Shown here piece by piece: positions 8,518 through 17,565 of a DNA stretch of 64,000 nucleotides (positions are counted from its first letter, which is position 1; each line of letters starts with the position of its first letter). Both the position numbers and the translations under genes were made by a program. This stretch comes from an uncultured Rhodospirillaceae bacterium (GTDB taxonomy: Bacteria; Pseudomonadota; Alphaproteobacteria; Rhodospirillales; Casp-alpha2). The DNA lies in NCBI GenBank assembly GCA_913030825.1, contig CAJWCU010000015.1, positions 1 through 64,000 of the forward strand. The letters are read 5' to 3'. The notes under the pieces are model-generated. The model ran no database searches and was not told the DNA's origin. It saw only the letters and a program-made list of their open reading frames with translations.

Positions 8518-8550
8518 GAAGACAAGAAGACCCGAGTAAAGGACCGAACC

Positions 8551-10647
8551 ATGCCCGATACCAATGACCGGACGGCCACCCCGGCGAGCCTCGCCGACGC
8601 CCTGTTCACGCCGCGCGGCGTCGCCCTGATCGGCGCGTCCGGCGACCCGACGAAGAATTCCGGGCGCCCGCAGCGGTTCCTAAAAGCGCACGGGTTCACG
8701 GGCGAGGTCTATCCCATCAATCCCGGCCGTGACGAGGTCCAGGGGGTCAAGGCATATAAGAGCGTCGCAGACGTGCCGGGCCCGGTCGATCACGCCTTCG
8801 TCATGGTTCCGGCCAAATTCGTCGAGGACGCGATCCGCGACTGCGGGGCCAAGGGCGTGCGGGTCGCGACGATCTATTCCGACGGCTTCGCCGAAACCGG
8901 CGACGACGGCCGCAAGATGCAGGAACGCCTGGTCGCTACGGCGCGCGAGGTTGGCGTGCGTCTGATCGGCCCGAATTCCATGGGCGTCATTCATCCGGCT
9001 TCCAGCCTGACGTTGTCGGTCAACGCCGTCCTGGAAATGGAAGGCATCAAGCCGGGCGGTCTGTCGCTGATTTCCCAAAGCGGCACGATCCTGGGCACGC
9101 TGTTGTCGCGTGGTGCGGCGCGGGGCATCGGGTTTGCCCGCATGATCGGCGTCGGCAACGAAAGCGATCTGGCGGTCGGCGAGTTGGTCGATCTGCTGGT
9201 CGACGACCCGGCGACCAAGTCGATCCTGTTGTTCCTGGAAGCCGTGCGCGATGCGGACAAGCTGGCCGCCGCCGCGCGCCGCGCCTACGACGCAGGCAAG
9301 CCGGTCATTACCTATAAGCTAGGCCGGTCGGAAGCGGGCCGGGAATTGGCGCTCAGCCACTCCGGCGCCATCGCCGGCCCGGCCAAGGCCGCCGACGCCT
9401 TCTTCCAGGCCCATGCCATCGCCCGCGTCGAAATGCTGGAAGGTTTGCTGGAAGCGCCGCCCTTGTTCATGGGCCATCCGCCGCCCAAGGGTAAACGCGT
9501 CGCCGTGGTCACCACCACGGGCGGCGGGGCGGCTTCCGTCGCCGACCGCTTAGGAGCCTTGGGTGCCACACTGGCCCCGGCGCCGGAAGCGGTGCGCACG
9601 GCACTGCGAGAGCACGGACTGGAAATCGGTCGTGGGCCGCTGGTCGACTTGACCATGGCCGGCACGCGGGAAGGGGTCTACGGCGCGGCACTGGAACACC
9701 TTTTGGCCGACGACGGCATCGACGCCGTCGTGACGGTTGTCGGCTCGTCCGGGCAGTTCAAACCCGAGTTGGCCGTGGCGCCCATCGTCGAAAAGGCCGC
9801 TGGGTCGGACAAACCTGTCGCCGCCTTCATCGCCCCCCAGGCGGACAAGTCGCTTGCGTTGTTGCAGGAGGCGGGCATCGCCAACTTCCGCACGCCCGAA
9901 GCCTGCGCCGACGCCGTCATGGCGTTTCTCAATCGCCAGGCGCCGCGCCCCGTTCCCGCCGTGGACGATCACGCCAAGGAAAAGGCCGAGGCGATCCTGT
10001 CCCGGGCCCCCGCCGCCAACTTGAACGAACGCGAAGCCTCGCTGGTGTTCGAGGCCCTGGGCCTGCCCATCGCCCCGGCCCAGGTCATCAAGGGGGCGGG
10101 CGAGCCCGTCGCCGTGCCGTTCCCCGTGGCGGTCAAGGTCCTGGCGCGCGACATCCAGCACAAGACCGAACGCGGCCTGGTGCGCCTAGGCATCGACAGC
10201 CCTGAAGAGCTCTGGCAGGCCGCCGAGGAATTGCTGGCGCTCGCCCCCGAGGCCGAAGGCATCCTGGTTCAGTCCATGGCCCAGGGCGTGATGGGCGAGC
10301 TGATCGCCGGCTACCGCCTGGACGCCGAAGCCGGGCCCATCGTCCTGGTCGGGCCGGGCGGTATTCTGGCCGAGGTCTATGACGACGCGGCCGTGCGCAC
10401 GGCGCCCATCGACGCCGCCGAAGCCATGGAAATGATCGAAGAGGTCAAGGGTCTGGCGCCGATCCGGGGGTTCCGTGGCAAGCCGCCGGGCGATCTGAAG
10501 GCATTGGCCGAGGCATTGGCGGCGTTGTCGACGCTGGCGGTTCTCGACGCCTCCGTGCTGGAGGCCGAAATCAATCCGCTGATGGTGCGCGAAGACGGCG
10601 CGGGTGTCGTCGCCGTCGATGCCTTGCTGAGGCTCAAATCCAGCTAA
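8551..10647 (+). CDS. ADP-forming acyl-CoA synthetase (CoA-binding/ATP-grasp fusion)
   Basis: 698-residue single-chain NDP-forming acyl-CoA synthetase of the AcdA-AcdB fused type. Order: CoA-binding Rossmann domain (~15-130, GVALIGASGDPTK), succinyl-CoA-ligase-like domain (~150-290) with the SHSGA segment around H270 that carries the phospho-histidine in this family, a second ligase domain (~315-450) and an ATP-grasp domain (~470-695) ending NPLMVREDGAGVVAVDALL. It interconverts an organic acid, CoA and ATP with acyl-CoA, ADP and phosphate. It follows an acyl-CoA dehydrogenase in the same direction with an AAAGGA site before the ATG at 8551, so it probably activates the acid that the dehydrogenase then oxidises. 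Confidence 0.88.
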   Translation: MPDTNDRTATPASLADALFTPRGVALIGASGDPTKNSGRPQRFLKAHGFTGEVYPINPGRDEVQGVKAYKSVADVPGPVDHAFVMVPAKFVEDAIRDCGAKGVRVATIYSDGFAETGDDGRKMQERLVATAREVGVRLIGPNSMGVIHPASSLTLSVNAVLEMEGIKPGGLSLISQSGTILGTLLSRGAARGIGFARMIGVGNESDLAVGELVDLLVDDPATKSILLFLEAVRDADKLAAAARRAYDAGKPVITYKLGRSEAGRELALSHSGAIAGPAKAADAFFQAHAIARVEMLEGLLEAPPLFMGHPPPKGKRVAVVTTTGGGAASVADRLGALGATLAPAPEAVRTALREHGLEIGRGPLVDLTMAGTREGVYGAALEHLLADDGIDAVVTVVGSSGQFKPELAVAPIVEKAAGSDKPVAAFIAPQADKSLALLQEAGIANFRTPEACADAVMAFLNRQAPRPVPAVDDHAKEKAEAILSRAPAANLNEREASLVFEALGLPIAPAQVIKGAGEPVAVPFPVAVKVLARDIQHKTERGLVRLGIDSPEELWQAAEELLALAPEAEGILVQSMAQGVMGELIAGYRLDAEAGPIVLVGPGGILAEVYDDAAVRTAPIDAAEAMEMIEEVKGLAPIRGFRGKPPGDLKALAEALAALSTLAVLDASVLEAEINPLMVREDGAGVVAVDALLRLKSS

Positions 10648-10756
10648 CGCTGCCTTGAGGTAAGCTTACTTTGAACCGTCATGGGTTCGGCGTATCCTGA
10701 TCGGCATAACATCGCCGAAAGGGGCCGATTGGGCCATCCAAGGGAGGGAGGCACCC

Positions 10757-11125
10757 ATGACCACGCAGAACAAATCCATCGAACGCCGCCACGCCAACGC
10801 GCGGATGAGCCAAGTCGTCGCCACGGCCGATACGGTGTATCTGGCCGGACAGGTCGCCTCGGGCGATGCCCGGGGTGCCAGCGTGGCCGAACAGACGCGG
10901 GAAATCCTCGGCAATATCGACGCCTACCTGGCCGAAATGGGCACGGACAAATCCAATCTTCTGCAGGCGCAGATCTGGATCACCGACATGGCCAACTTCG
11001 CCGAAATGAACGAGATCTGGGACGCCTGGGTCGATCCCGAGGCCAAGCCCGTGCGCGCCTGTGTCCAGGCGATCCTGGCGGCGCCGGATCTTAAGGTCGA
11101 AATCATGGTCACGGCGGCCCGCTGA
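10757..11125 (+). CDS. RidA-family deaminase-like protein
   Basis: 122-residue RidA/YER057c/UK114-family protein. The conserved arginine is seen in KPVRACVQAILA and the family core in TVYLAGQVASG and LGNIDAYLAEMG. RidA proteins are trimeric and hydrolyse reactive enamine/imine intermediates from PLP enzymes; members of neighbouring subgroups act in specific catabolic pathways. A GGGAGGGAGG site at 10742-10751 precedes the ATG. It stands between the acyl-CoA synthetase and a phosphodiesterase-like gene and may belong to a catabolic operon. The subgroup is not resolved. Confidence 0.88.
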   Translation: MTTQNKSIERRHANARMSQVVATADTVYLAGQVASGDARGASVAEQTREILGNIDAYLAEMGTDKSNLLQAQIWITDMANFAEMNEIWDAWVDPEAKPVRACVQAILAAPDLKVEIMVTAAR

Positions 11126-11173
11126 GCCGGTCCGGCTCCTTCGTCAAATATATTAAGAGAAGAGACGACATCC

Positions 11174-12439
11174 ATGCCCAATGAGAAACGCGCGGTTGTG
11201 GTGATCTGCGACGGCCTTCGCGCCGACCTGATCAATCCGGAATGGACCCCGAACCTGTGGCGCTTGAAGGAACGGTTCCGTACCTACGGCAATCATCGCA
11301 GCGTCTTTCCCTCGACGACGCGGACCAACGCGGCCTCCATTGCGACGGGCTGTTTCCCGGCACGTCATGGCCTGGAAGGCAACGCCATGGCGTTGGAGGA
11401 GAACGGCCGGTTCGAGGTTCTGAGTGTCGGCCCCCCCGATTTCCGCGACCGATTGGAAAAGGCGCGCGGCCGGACCTTGACCATGCCGACCCTGGCGGAA
11501 CGGGTGACCGGTGCCGGCGGACAAGCCGTTGTCTATTCCAACGTCTCGCCGGGGGCGGCGATGTTCCATGATCCGGACGGTCATGGCGTCATCGTTCATC
11601 GCGTCTTCGGCCAGGGGCCGGGGCGGACCGAGATCGAACCGCTGGGCACCGAGCATTCGGCGGCGGGCGATACGGTGATGACCGACCGCTTCCTGGATGA
11701 AATCCTGATCCCGGGCGGGCCTGCCTATTCCCTGATTTGGCAATGCGAGCCGGATCATACCCAACACGAAGTGAAGCTGGGGTCGCCTAAACATCTGGAA
11801 GTCATTGCCGCCGCCGACGCCAACGCCGGGCGCATCGCGGCGCGTGTCGAAGAACTGGATCCCACGGGCGAGAACATTCTGTTGATCATCGGATCGGACC
11901 ACGGCCATGAGACGACGACCGAGATCGTCGACATGGACGACATGCTGGTCGCCGCGGGCCTGAAAGACAGCCCGGACAGCCGCGAGGTCGCCATCGCGCC
12001 GCAGGGCACCTCCGTGACCATCTACTTGGCACCGGAAGCCATGGACCGCGAAGGGGCCATCGTCGAATTCCTGAAAGGTCAGCCTTATGTCGGCGGCATC
12101 ACCCACGGTGCAGATCTGGCCAAGCTGGGCATGCCCGTGGACGAATTGGCGCCGCGCATCGCGGTGACCGGTGCGGCGACGGAGGAGCCGAACGAATTCG
12201 GGGTCAAGGGTGGCTCCGTCGCCTTCCAGGGCACCTTGAAGATTTCCAACAACCAGGGCTGCGGCCAGCACGGCGGCCTCGGTACCTATGAACAGAGCCC
12301 CTTCGCCATGGCCCGCGGGCCGCTCTATCAGGGCGGGACGAAAAGCGGCGACCCGACCTGCACGGTCGATCTGGCGCCGACGGTTCTGCGTCACCTGGGC
12401 CTGGATTACGGGGATGTAGACGGCGCCCCCTTGCCCTAA
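11174..12439 (+). CDS. Alkaline-phosphatase-superfamily hydrolase (type I phosphodiesterase/nucleotide pyrophosphatase-like)
   Basis: 421-residue cytoplasmic member of the alkaline phosphatase superfamily. The metal and nucleophile residues are recognisable: the Asp of VICDGLRAD near residue 15, the Thr nucleophile region PSTTRTNAASIATG (~46-59), the Asp/His of QCEPDHTQHE (~193-202), and the SDHGHET motif (~240). It matches the type I phosphodiesterase/nucleotide pyrophosphatase and phosphonoacetate hydrolase group. No signal peptide is present. It lies in a rightward run with RidA, a binding-protein-like gene and an MFS carrier. The substrate could be a phosphonate, phosphodiester or sulfate ester; the sequence alone does not decide. 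Confidence 0.8.
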   Translation: MPNEKRAVVVICDGLRADLINPEWTPNLWRLKERFRTYGNHRSVFPSTTRTNAASIATGCFPARHGLEGNAMALEENGRFEVLSVGPPDFRDRLEKARGRTLTMPTLAERVTGAGGQAVVYSNVSPGAAMFHDPDGHGVIVHRVFGQGPGRTEIEPLGTEHSAAGDTVMTDRFLDEILIPGGPAYSLIWQCEPDHTQHEVKLGSPKHLEVIAAADANAGRIAARVEELDPTGENILLIIGSDHGHETTTEIVDMDDMLVAAGLKDSPDSREVAIAPQGTSVTIYLAPEAMDREGAIVEFLKGQPYVGGITHGADLAKLGMPVDELAPRIAVTGAATEEPNEFGVKGGSVAFQGTLKISNNQGCGQHGGLGTYEQSPFAMARGPLYQGGTKSGDPTCTVDLAPTVLRHLGLDYGDVDGAPLP

Positions 12440-12521
12440 CCGAATTCTTCCTGTCAGCCCACCGACGGGCGCGGGACAATCATCGACGACAATTCATCAA
12501 GGACCATTCGGAAAGAATTCC

Positions 12522-13409
12522 ATGAGCAAAATTCATATTCAGTTTTCCCGTTTCTCCGCCTTCTACACGCCGCTGATCGCGACCATGGCCGGCGGCTTCC
12601 TCGACGACGAAGGGTTGGAATACGAATGGTCGAAGGCGGCCAATAACGATGATGCCATCGCCAAGCTGACGGACGGCACGACCCATGTCGCCCAATCGGC
12701 GGTGGGTGTCAGCATCGCGCAGCTGGCGCGCGGTGAAACACCGGCCCCCCGTCATTTCGCCCAGATCAATGAAAAGGACGGTTTCTTCATTTCGGGCCGC
12801 CATGCCGATCCGGACTTCGAATGGGCAAAGCTGGAGGGGGCTGAGGTCCTGGTCGATCACGGCATTCAGCCGCTGGCCATGTTCAAATACGCCTGCATGA
12901 AGGCGGGCATCGACTACGGCAAGCTGACGGTCAGCAACGTCGGCGGCGGGCCCGACATGGAAAAGGCGTTTCGCGGCGGGCAAGGCGATTACGTCGTGCT
13001 GCAGGGACCGGCGCCGCAGAACCTGGAATACGAAGGCGTGAGCCATGTCGTCGCCGAGGTCGGCCGTCCGATCGGTCCGTTGGCCTTCTCGTCGCTGGCG
13101 GCCATGCCGGAATGGTTGGAAACCGACATGGCGGCGGCCTTCACCCGGGCCTATGCCAAGACGCGGGTTTGGCTGAACGAAACCCCGGCGGACGAGATCG
13201 CGCTCAAGGTCGGTGAATACTTCCCCGACATTCATGCGTCGGTCCTGGCCAAATGCGTTCTTGCCTACCAGGGCCTGGGAAACTGGTCGCCGCATGTGGA
13301 GATCACCGAAGAAGCGCTCGCCGTTGCCCAGGACGTCTTCGTCAAGGCCGGGATGATCACGAAGCCTTATGCCTACGACCTGCTCTGCGCCAAGCCGCCG
13401 GCCCATTGA
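12522..13409 (+). CDS. NMT1/THI5-like substrate-binding-fold protein without signal peptide
   Basis: 295-residue protein with the two-lobed NMT1/SsuA/THI5-like fold: start IHIQFSRFSAFYTPLIA, central GxDYGKLTVSNVGGGPDMEKAF and a C-terminal helical segment. Relatives are usually periplasmic receptors of sulfonate or pyrimidine ABC transporters, but this protein starts directly in the first strand with no signal peptide or lipobox, and no ABC permease or ATPase is adjacent. It may be a cytoplasmic enzyme or sensor using this fold (as THI5 is), or the true start may be misjudged, although no upstream in-frame start adds a leader. A GGACC/GGAAAG region precedes the ATG. The next gene is an MFS transporter. 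Confidence 0.65.
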   Translation: MSKIHIQFSRFSAFYTPLIATMAGGFLDDEGLEYEWSKAANNDDAIAKLTDGTTHVAQSAVGVSIAQLARGETPAPRHFAQINEKDGFFISGRHADPDFEWAKLEGAEVLVDHGIQPLAMFKYACMKAGIDYGKLTVSNVGGGPDMEKAFRGGQGDYVVLQGPAPQNLEYEGVSHVVAEVGRPIGPLAFSSLAAMPEWLETDMAAAFTRAYAKTRVWLNETPADEIALKVGEYFPDIHASVLAKCVLAYQGLGNWSPHVEITEEALAVAQDVFVKAGMITKPYAYDLLCAKPPAH

Positions 13410-13476
13410 CGCCCGGTAGGTTGCCCGCACCTCGGCGGCGTTCCGCCGCCGCCATTCGAAAGACTTGCCCAGGCCC

Positions 13477-14730
13477 ATGACCGATAATCCCGACATGACC
13501 GGCGCGCCCCCGCCACCGCCGCCTGACACCAGTGGTGTGAACCCTTGGAAAACCCGCCTGCCGATCCTGATCGGCGCCCATGCCACGGGAACCACCAACA
13601 GCGTCGCGGTGCTGTCCATGGCGCCGGTGATTTCCGCTGCCTTCAACCTGACGGCGACGCAATTCGGAATATTCGTGTCTTGTTATTATGGCGGACAGGC
13701 TTTGTGGTCCGTCCCGTCCGGTGGCATGACCGACCGGCTGGGGGTTGGCTGGGCACTGGTGATCGGGCATGCGATCATGGCTGCGGCTGCGGTTCTGATG
13801 AGTTATTCGCCCGATTTCACGACCTGCATGGTCGCGGCATTCTTCATGGGGATCGGTTATTCGATGCTGAACCCGTCGACGGCGCGCGGCGTCTTCGAAT
13901 GGTTCCCAGCGCACCGGCGGGGCGCCGCCATGGGGATCAAGCAGGTCGGGGTGCCGATCGGCGGCATGATCGGCGCCGGCTGTGGTTTTCTCGCGGCCTA
14001 TTACGATTGGCATCTTCTGATGCTGGGGGTCGCCTTGATCATCACGATCAACGGCCTGGCCTGCCTGACGCTGGTGCCCATATCGACGCGCGGACGCGGG
14101 GCCGGCAAGAACATCGCCGACGTGATGAAGGACGGCCGGGTCAACGCTTTTGCCATCAGCGGCGGCATCATCAACATGGGGCAGGCGAACTTCTTCGGCT
14201 TTTTGACCTTGTTCCTGGTCGAGGCCGCGCGCATGGGCCAGCAGACCGTTTCCTTCGCCATGGCCGTCGCGCAAGGGACCAGCGCCATCGGTCGAATGGG
14301 CTGGGGTGCCGTTTCGGATAAGGCGTTCGGTGGGCGGCGAATCGTCACCATGGCCTGGATGTGCGCGGCGGCGGTCCTGTTCTTGGCCCTGATGCCGCTG
14401 GTCAACGAGACCTGGGGCTATGTCCTGGGGTTCGGCTTGGCGACCTGCCTGGGATTGACCATCGCCAGCTTCGCGCCGGTCGCCCAGGCGATCCAGGTCG
14501 AAATGGTTTCGCCCCATCTGGCGGGCTCGGCCGTCGGCTACAACATGCTCTGGACCCATAGCTGCGCGACCTTGGCGCCGGCGGTGTTCGGTTTCGCCGT
14601 CGACAACCTGGGCGGTTTCACGGCCGGCTGGCTGGTCACCGCGGGCTGCGTCGTTATCGGCATGGTTATTCTTTATTTCCTGGTTCGTACCGGGCCGAAG
14701 CGCAGAACCTACGACACCGGAACGGAATGA
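13477..14730 (+). CDS. Major facilitator superfamily transporter
   Basis: 417-residue, twelve-helix MFS carrier with a proline-rich cytoplasmic N-terminus (APPPPPPDTSG) before the first helix. The loop 2-3 motif appears as GGMTDRLGVGWALVIG and the helix 5 region as GIKQVGVPIGGMIGAG, which is like organic-anion or oxalate/formate and nitrate-type carriers. The start is the ATG at 13477; the open frame reaches a TTG at 13465, with no ribosome-binding site for it. It ends the rightward run of catabolic genes from 7.3 kb and probably imports the substrate for that run, which is inference from position only. Confidence 0.85.
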   Translation: MTDNPDMTGAPPPPPPDTSGVNPWKTRLPILIGAHATGTTNSVAVLSMAPVISAAFNLTATQFGIFVSCYYGGQALWSVPSGGMTDRLGVGWALVIGHAIMAAAAVLMSYSPDFTTCMVAAFFMGIGYSMLNPSTARGVFEWFPAHRRGAAMGIKQVGVPIGGMIGAGCGFLAAYYDWHLLMLGVALIITINGLACLTLVPISTRGRGAGKNIADVMKDGRVNAFAISGGIINMGQANFFGFLTLFLVEAARMGQQTVSFAMAVAQGTSAIGRMGWGAVSDKAFGGRRIVTMAWMCAAAVLFLALMPLVNETWGYVLGFGLATCLGLTIASFAPVAQAIQVEMVSPHLAGSAVGYNMLWTHSCATLAPAVFGFAVDNLGGFTAGWLVTAGCVVIGMVILYFLVRTGPKRRTYDTGTE

Positions 14731-14764
14731 CTCGCAGTAATAACGGCGCGGGACGTCCGGGCCC

Positions 14765-16453
14765 CTAGGCGGCCCGGACTTCGTTGAGGAATTTCTCGAC
14801 GACGCTTTTCAAGTTCTGGGCCTTGGCCGTCAGTTCGCGCGAGACGCCGAGAACCTGCTCCGATGCGTTGCCGGTATCGTTCGCGGCCTGATTCACGGCG
14901 ACGATGGTCGAGGTCATCTCGCGGGTGCCCATGGCGGCCTGTTCGACATTCCGCGCGATTTCCTGGGTTGCCGCCTGCTGTTCCTCGATCGCGGCCGCGA
15001 TGCCGGTGGCGATGTCGTTGATTTCCGTGATGATGCCGCTGACGCCCTCGGTCGCCGAGACGGCCCGGTCCGTGGTTTCGCGGATGCCGGAAATCTGCTG
15101 CGCGATTTCCTCGGTCGCGCGGGCGGTCTGATTGGCCAGGTTCTTGACCTCGCTGGCGACCACGGCGAAGCCTTTGCCGGCCTCGCCGGCACGGGCCGCT
15201 TCGATCGTCGCGTTGAGGGCCAGGAGGTTCGTCTTCTCCGCGATATCCGTGATCAGCGAAAGAACTTCGCCGATCCGCTGGGCAGAGGCCGCCAGATCGG
15301 AGACGGTCCGGCGGGTGACTTCGGTCTGGTCCACGGCGTCGCGGGTGATCTGGCTGGACCGCGTGACCTGGCGGCTGATTTCCTGGATCGAACTGGTCAG
15401 TTCCTCGGTCGCGCTGGCGACGGTCGTGACGTTGTCGGACGTCTGTTCAGACGCCGTCGCGACGGTGCCTGCCTGATGGGCGGTATTGTCGGCTGTCCGC
15501 GACATGGCCTGGGCCGTTGTTTCCATATCGCTGGTCGAAGAGGTGACGACGGTCAGGACCTCGGTGACGGACGAATCGAAGGCCCGGGTCAGCTCATCTA
15601 TCCGGCGGGTCCGCTGTTCGCGGGCCTGTTGTTCCTTGCGTTGTTCCAGCGCCAGGCGATCGGCCTCGCTCATGGCGTCCTTGAACACCTGAACGGCGGC
15701 GGCCATGCGGCCGATTTCATCGCCGCGGTCGGTGCCCGGAACGGCTTTGCCGGTCTCGCCCGCCGCGAGATCTCCCATGAATTCGGTCATGGCGGCGATC
15801 GGCCGGGAGATCGATCGCGATACCAGCCATAGAACAAGCGCCATCAGGCCGATCACGACGGTGCCGGCGCCGACCAACTGCATCACGTGCTGGCGGAACG
15901 CGGCCTCGACGTCGTCGACGTAGACGCCGGTGCCGATCACCCAGCCCCAGGGCTGGAAGCCGCTGACGAAGGAAATCTTCGCCACGGGGTTTTCGAACCC
16001 GGGTTTCGGCCAGTGGTAATTAACCGTCCCCGCCCCCTCTGCCTTGACGATATCGACCATGTTCTTGAACAGGGCCACGCCGTTCGGGTCCTTGAAGTCG
16101 ATCAAGTTCTTGCCGTCCAATTGCGGTTTGATCGGATGCATCAGCATCACGCCCGCCAGATCGTTGACCCAGAAATATTCTTTCCCGCCATAGCGCAACT
16201 TTTTGATCTCGCCCAAGGCCAGGGTTCGGGCGGTTTCGTCGGTCATCTCGCCTGCCTGAGCGCGGTCGTAGTGGCTCTGCGCGATGCTTTCCGCCAATTC
16301 GACCGAATGCCGGATGTCGGTGCTCCGCGATTCGTAGAGGCGTTCGTGAAATTCGTAGAGGTTGAATGCGAATAGAGAGACGGTGCCGACGATGACCAGG
16401 GGAATGACCAGGTAGAGCTTGGCGCTGATGGTGAGGCGGGAGAGGTGGGGCAT
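14765..16453 (-). CDS. Methyl-accepting chemotaxis protein with Cache sensor domain
   Basis: 562-residue transmembrane chemoreceptor: TM1 (~10-30), periplasmic single-Cache domain (~35-185; [19 protein letters not shown] and [14 protein letters not shown] are characteristic of sCache_2), TM2 (~187-207), HAMP (~208-262) and a cytoplasmic MA domain with the conserved hairpin tip [19 protein letters not shown]. Senses a small organic ligand and signals to CheA/CheW; sCache_2 receptors often bind carboxylates. The start [15 protein letters not shown] gives a normal membrane insertion signal. It is a monocistronic leftward gene; the preceding 100 bases contain no recognised sigma28 promoter. No other che genes are nearby. 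Confidence 0.93.
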   Translation of the reverse strand: MPHLSRLTISAKLYLVIPLVIVGTVSLFAFNLYEFHERLYESRSTDIRHSVELAESIAQSHYDRAQAGEMTDETARTLALGEIKKLRYGGKEYFWVNDLAGVMLMHPIKPQLDGKNLIDFKDPNGVALFKNMVDIVKAEGAGTVNYHWPKPGFENPVAKISFVSGFQPWGWVIGTGVYVDDVEAAFRQHVMQLVGAGTVVIGLMALVLWLVSRSISRPIAAMTEFMGDLAAGETGKAVPGTDRGDEIGRMAAAVQVFKDAMSEADRLALEQRKEQQAREQRTRRIDELTRAFDSSVTEVLTVVTSSTSDMETTAQAMSRTADNTAHQAGTVATASEQTSDNVTTVASATEELTSSIQEISRQVTRSSQITRDAVDQTEVTRRTVSDLAASAQRIGEVLSLITDIAEKTNLLALNATIEAARAGEAGKGFAVVASEVKNLANQTARATEEIAQQISGIRETTDRAVSATEGVSGIITEINDIATGIAAAIEEQQAATQEIARNVEQAAMGTREMTSTIVAVNQAANDTGNASEQVLGVSRELTAKAQNLKSVVEKFLNEVRAA

Positions 16454-16574
16454 TTTATTGTCTCCAAAGGTTTTTTGACGGATGCCGAACAGCAGCCGAA
16501 GCTGGCTGGCGCATAGGAATCGGTCCGTAAGAACGGAACATACGTTGCTATGCTGACAGGAAGTTTGCAGTGCA

Positions 16575-16602
16575 CAAAAAAGCCCGCCATTCGGCGGGCT
16601 TT
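16575..16602 (-). terminator. Intrinsic terminator after the ABM-family gene
   Basis: Perfect ten-base stem AAAGCCCGCC (16579-16588) / GGCGGGCTTT (16593-16602) with the loop ATTC. On the minus strand it ends in a run of U from 16575-16581, directly downstream of the leftward gene ending at 16635. Confidence 0.85.
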
Positions 16603-16634
16603 CGTTGTTCAGATTGGTTTCAGCGAGAAACGGA

Positions 16635-16931
16635 TCAGATATGGACGGTGGTCATTTGGATTTGGCGATCTTCGATTAAGTCGGCGCCGGCGTCGCGGAA
16701 CTTGATGTAGTGGGGTTCCTCCCGGTGCGAATCCAACGCGGCTTCGTTGGTATAGACCTCATAGAAGAAGAAGGTGTCCGGATCGTCCTTCGCGGTCATG
16801 ACGCGGAATTCGTGGCAGTTGGGTTCATCCCGGCGGGCCGCGACGGCGTTCTCCATGATGATCGGCATGAAGTCCTTCCCTTTGCCGGGCTTGCATTTGA
16901 TGGTGACGATGATGGCGAATTTTCCGGCCAT
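16635..16931 (-). CDS. Antibiotic biosynthesis monooxygenase (ABM)-family protein
   Basis: 98-residue ferredoxin-like-fold dimer protein of the ABM/quinol monooxygenase family ([49 protein letters not shown]). Small members oxidise quinols or act as stress-related monooxygenases without cofactor; others have no demonstrated activity. The start at 16931 is fixed by GGAGGAA just upstream (minus strand); the frame continues to 17027 but would cross the operator region. Divergent from the RraA-type gene, with a GTATAC-type operator (site 2) between them, and followed by a strong terminator. Confidence 0.82.
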   Translation of the reverse strand: MAGKFAIIVTIKCKPGKGKDFMPIIMENAVAARRDEPNCHEFRVMTAKDDPDTFFFYEVYTNEAALDSHREEPHYIKFRDAGADLIEDRQIQMTTVHI

Positions 16932-16986
16932 GGTTGGAGTTCCTCCTGGGACAAATGAAATGGTGCCGCCCATTAGTGGGTGACAG

Positions 16987-16998
16987 ATTGTGTACAAT
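16987..16998. promoter_or_regulatory. ATTGTGTACAAT operator (site 2)
   Basis: Eleven of twelve bases match the ATTGTATACAAT palindrome; the arms ATTGT/ACAAT are intact. It lies between the divergent ABM gene (55 bases upstream of its ATG) and the RraA-type gene (78 bases upstream), so one bound regulator could control both directions. Confidence 0.65.
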
Positions 16999-17076
16999 TT
17001 CCCAATATGCGCGCCGTAACACAACAAACAAAACCGTCGACATTAAGAATCGACCCGACCCGGAGGACTCCCAAGA

Positions 17077-17565
17077 ATGAGCGACAAGCCGTTGCTGACG
17101 GCGGACCTATGCGACGACCATCCGGACGTTCGCGTCTGTCAAATGACTTTCACCGATTTCGCCAAACGCACCCACTTCCACGGCCAGATCACGACCTTTT
17201 CCACGTTCGAGGACAACAAAGGTATCCGCGAAATCCTTGCCGAAGGCGGCAAGGGTCGGGTTCTGGTCGTCGATGGCCGGGGCTCGCGCCGCCGCGCTTT
17301 GACAGGCGGCAACATCGCCGCCGAGGCCGAACAGTATGGCTGGGAAGGTCTGGTCTATAACGGTTGCATCCGCGACCAGCACGAATTCACCGACCTAGAC
17401 CTTGGCGTCAAGGCGATGGCTGCGACGCCCATGCGCCCGCGCACGGACGGCATTGGCCTGAAGGACGTGGATGTGAATTTCGGGGGGATCGTGATCCGCC
17501 CCGGTGAATGGCTCTATGCCGACCTGGACGGCGTTATCGTATCGGAGAAGAAACTTCATGACTGA
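17077..17565 (+). CDS. RraA-family protein, probable 2-oxoacid aldolase
   Basis: 162-residue protein with the length and order of E. coli RraA (FEDNKGIREIL, GRVLVVDGRGSRRRALTGGNIA, VNFGGIVIRPGEWLYADLDGVIVSE). Unlike E. coli RraA, which as I recall has AVRQ, this protein has R99-D100 in NGCIRD, the pair needed for metal binding and catalysis in 4-hydroxy-4-methyl-2-oxoglutarate/oxaloacetate aldolases of the same family. I therefore favour an aldolase or decarboxylase over an RNase E regulator. A GGAGGA site precedes the ATG. Its last 8 bases overlap the next gene, implying translational coupling with the hydroxy-acid dehydrogenase. Confidence 0.8.
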   Translation: MSDKPLLTADLCDDHPDVRVCQMTFTDFAKRTHFHGQITTFSTFEDNKGIREILAEGGKGRVLVVDGRGSRRRALTGGNIAAEAEQYGWEGLVYNGCIRDQHEFTDLDLGVKAMAATPMRPRTDGIGLKDVDVNFGGIVIRPGEWLYADLDGVIVSEKKLHD

